Part shown: piece by piece, positions 61,271 to 64,000 of the stretch
Layout of the letters: each line of letters opens with the position of its first letter
Numbering within the stretch: position 1 is the first letter of the stretch
Source: Paratinospora sagittata
Lineage: Eukaryota > Streptophyta > Magnoliopsida > Ranunculales > Menispermaceae
Assembly: GCA_035771175.1 (NCBI GenBank)
Contig: CM069594.1
Span: 15,595,670-15,659,669 of the forward strand
Direction: 5' to 3'
DNA: 64,000 nucleotides
The notes under the pieces: generated by a model
The model's input: the letters and a program-made list of their open reading frames with translations, nothing else
Told to the model about the DNA's origin: nothing
Databases searched by the model: none
Translations under genes and position numbers: made by a program

Positions 61271-63924
61271 TTTTTGCCCAGTTGCCAATCAAAGGCATGA
61301 CTTTTCTATGATTATATTAATTTTATGCTTGAATTAGTAAAAAGAATTGATTGATTTGTTTTTGTATTCTATGTTTTGGCATGATAAAATAAATCAATGG
61401 AATTGATTTGGATATGAGGATATATCTTATAGGTTGGATGTTCAATAGGCATATATTTTACAGGTTTCAAAATCCATTTTGATGGAAATACAAATGAGAC
61501 TCTATCATTTTTTATTTTTGAAAGCCTAGAGATTACATGAAATTGCTCCATTTACTGGAAGAAAGAAAGTGATTGTTCTTCTTTTTCTTCTATAATGAAT
61601 TATTGAACTTACTTATGATTAAAATTAAATCACTTTTACATCAAGAATGTAATGGTTATGGTATTGAAACTTGGGGCAGATTTTTGCCAAGTTGCCAATC
61701 AAAAGCATGACTTTTCTATGATTATATTAATTTTATGCTTGAATTAGTAAAAACAATTGATTCATTTGTTTTTGTATTCTATGTTTTGGCGTGATAAAAT
61801 AAATCAATGGAATTGATTTGGATATGAGGATATATCTTACAGGTTTGATGTTCATCAGGCATATATTTTACAGGTTTTCAAAATCCTTTTTGCTGAAAAT
61901 ACAAAGGAGACTCTATCATCTTTTTTTGTTGAAAGCCTAGATTACATGAAACTGCTCCATTTACTAGAAGAAAGAAAGTGATTGTTCTTCTTTTCCTTAT
62001 ATAATGAATTATTGAACTTACTTACGATTAAAATTAAATCACTTTTACATCAAGAATGTAATGGTTACGGTGTTGAAACTTGGGGCAGATTTTTGCTCAG
62101 TTGCCAATCAAAGGCATGACTTTTCTATGATTATATCAATTTTATGCTTGAATTAGTAAAAACAATTGATTGATTTGTTTTTGTATTCTATGTTTTGGCA
62201 TGATAAAATAAGTCAATGGAATTGATTTGGATATGAGGATATATCTTATAGGTTGGATGTTCATTAGGCACATATTTTACAGGTTTCAAAATCCTTTTTG
62301 TTGGAAATACAAATGAGACTCTATCATTTTTTATTTTTGAAAGCCTAGAGATTACATGAAATTGCTCCATTTACTGGAAGAACTAACTTACTTATGATTA
62401 AAATTAAATCACTTTTACATCAAGAATGTAATGGTTACGGTGTTGAAACTTGGGGTAGATTTTTGCTCAGTTGTCAATCAAAGGCATGACTTTTCCATAA
62501 TTATATTAATTTTACGCTTGAATTAGTAAAAACAATTGATTGATTTTTTTTTTGAATTCTATGTTTTGGCATAATAAAATAAATCAATGGAATTGATTTG
62601 GATATGAGGATATATCTTATAGCTTGGATGTTCATTTGGCATATATTTTACTGGTTTTCAAAATCCTTTTTGCTGAAAATACAAAGGAGACTATCATTTT
62701 TTTTTTGTTGAAAGCCTCGAGGTTACATGAAACTGCTCCATTTACTGGAAGAAAGAAAGTGATTGTTCTTCTCTTCCTTATATAATGAATTATTGAACTT
62801 ACTTATAATTAAAATTAAATCACTTTTACATCAAGAATGTAATGGTTATGGTGTTGAAACTTGGGGCAGATTTTTGCCCAGTTGCCAATCAAAGGCATGA
62901 CTTTTCTATGATTATATTAATTTTATGCTTGAATTAGTAAAAAGAATTGATTGATTTGTTTTTGTATTCTATGTTTTGGCATGATAAAATAAATCAATGG
63001 AATTGATTTGGATATGAGGATATATCTTATAGGTTGGATGTTCATTAGGCACATATTTTACAGGTTTCAAAATCCTTTTTGTTGGAAATACAAATGAGAC
63101 TCTATCATTTTTTATTTTTGAAAGCCTAGAGATTACATGAAATTGCTCCATTTACTGGAAGAAAGAAAGTGATTGTTCTTCTTTTCCTTCTATAATGAAT
63201 TATTGAACTTACTTATGATTAAAATTAAATCACTTTTACATCAAGAATGTAATGGTTATGGCATTGAAACTTGGGGCAGATTTTTGCCAAGTTGCCAATC
63301 AAAAGCATGAATTTTCTATGATTATTTTAATTTTATGCTTGAATTAGTAAAAACAATTGATTGATTTGTTTTTGTATTCTATGTTTTGGCATGATAAAAT
63401 AAATCAATGGAATTGATTTGGATATGAGGATATATCTTACAGGTTTGATGTTCATCAGGCATATATTTTACAGGTTTTCAAAATCCTTTTTGCTGAAAAT
63501 ACAAAGGAGACTCTATCATCTTTTTTTGTTGAAAGCCTAGAGATTACATGAAACTGCTCCATTTACTGGAAGAAAGAAAGTGATTGTTCTTTTTTTCCTT
63601 ATATAATGAATTATAGAACTTACTTATGATTAAAATTAAATCACTTTTACGTCAAGAATGTAATGGTTATGGTGTTGAAACTTGGGGCAGATTTTTGCTC
63701 AGTTGCTAATCAAAGGCATGACATTTCCCTGATTATATTAATTTTACGCTTGAATTAGTAAAAACAATTGATTGATTTGTTTTTGAATTCCTTGTTTTGG
63801 CATGATAAAATAAATCAATGGAATTGATTTGGATATGAGGATATATCTTATAGGTTGGATGTTCATTAGGCATATATTTTACAGGTTTTCAAAATCCTTT
63901 TTGATGGAAATACAAATGAGACTA
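58319..63924. repeat. Segment repeated at 4058-bp spacing, with nested 817-819-bp dimer
   Basis: About 58,319-59,866 matches about 62,377-63,924 (short junctions 58,319/62,377; open frames 58,911/62,969; shared TTTACTGGTTTTC near 58,590 and 62,648). Between them, monomers at 60,552 and 61,369 (817 apart) and the GCCTAGATTACATG deletions near 61,117 and 61,936 mark a two-monomer duplication. Confidence 0.82.
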
Positions 63925-64000
63925 TCATTTTTTTGTTGTTGAAAGCCTAGAGATTACATGAAACTGCTCCATTTACTGGAAGAAAGAACGTGATTGTTCT

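Larger units (their letters stand above)
12057..64000. repeat. Satellite array, right segment (about 410/370-bp monomers, nested higher-order repeats)
   Basis: About 52 kb of uninterrupted head-to-tail monomers, roughly 128 by length, with the same landmarks as the left segment. The full monomer is 409-410 bp; the short form is about 370 bp. Conserved blocks include a T-run with GAAAGCCT, CTGCTCCATTTACTGGAAGA, AATTAAATCACTTTTACATC, AACTTGGGGCAGATTTTTG and AAATCAATGGAATTGATTT. Variation between monomers is small (a few per cent) and organised into higher-order repeats listed separately. Recurrent 60-63 codon open frames exist only because certain monomer types lack stops in one frame. No other insertion is visible. 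The window ends inside the array. Confidence 0.97.

Noticed and set aside
13457..63151. Recurring 60- and 63-codon open frames throughout the satellite, minus strand (MEQFHVISRLS type) and plus strand (MICFCILC type)
   Set aside because: They have the same sequence because the monomers are repeated. Other monomers break them by single substitutions or changes in T-run length. No family, start context or conservation pattern supports coding.
1..64000. Naming the species or calling the array centromeric
   Set aside because: I do not recognise the 410-bp monomer. HOR organisation and a chromovirus insertion fit pericentromere or centromere but also other heterochromatin; CENH3 or cytogenetic data are needed.

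Overview
The window is plant nuclear DNA, almost certainly from an angiosperm. The basis is a Ty3/gypsy chromovirus of the Tekay/Del type with a tRNA-iMet primer site, an RWP-RK gene of the plant RKD family, and plant-type TTTAGGG motifs. The species cannot be named from the sequence. Repeats make up most of it; I find one credible host-type gene and one retroelement polyprotein, and no rRNA, tRNA or CRISPR.

Layout: (1) 1-2049 and 12057-64000 are one AT-rich satellite array, originally continuous, with a basic monomer of about 409-410 bp and a short variant of about 370 bp. The short form carries a fixed internal deletion (about 43 bp replaced by 3) and occurs 24 times intact. (2) 2053-12056 is a 10-kb LTR retroelement on the minus strand, inserted into a short-type monomer. 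Its 5' LTR (10727-12056), primer site, polypurine tract and most of pol (RT, RNase H, integrase, chromodomain) are visible. The distal 214 bp of its 3' LTR and about 50 bp of flanking satellite are missing. gag and protease are almost entirely deleted and pol has an in-frame stop.

(3) Inside the element, antisense to it, lies a five-exon RKD-like gene (7740-9274, plus strand). Its introns, splice phases and reading frame are all consistent with a 361-residue protein. It carries two internal tandem duplications, one of which makes an extra exon with a second partial RWP-RK motif. Around it are small tandem repeats, a telomere-like motif, an AT microsatellite and T-rich low-complexity DNA.

(4) The right-hand array is a mosaic of higher-order repeats (HORs): irregular blocks with 780-bp dimers (12-20 kb), a 3236-bp two-copy block (20-26.5 kb), a regular 1189-bp trimer array (28.1-38.0 kb), two 4885-bp copies (38.2-47.9 kb), two 6118-bp copies (45.9-58.1 kb), and 3240-, 4058- and about 818-bp offset duplications towards the end. 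Rare variants and hybrid monomers mark several unequal-exchange junctions. Nothing suggests the satellite encodes protein; its repeated 60-63 codon open frames are by-products of the repeat. Whether the array is centromeric, pericentromeric or subtelomeric cannot be decided here.
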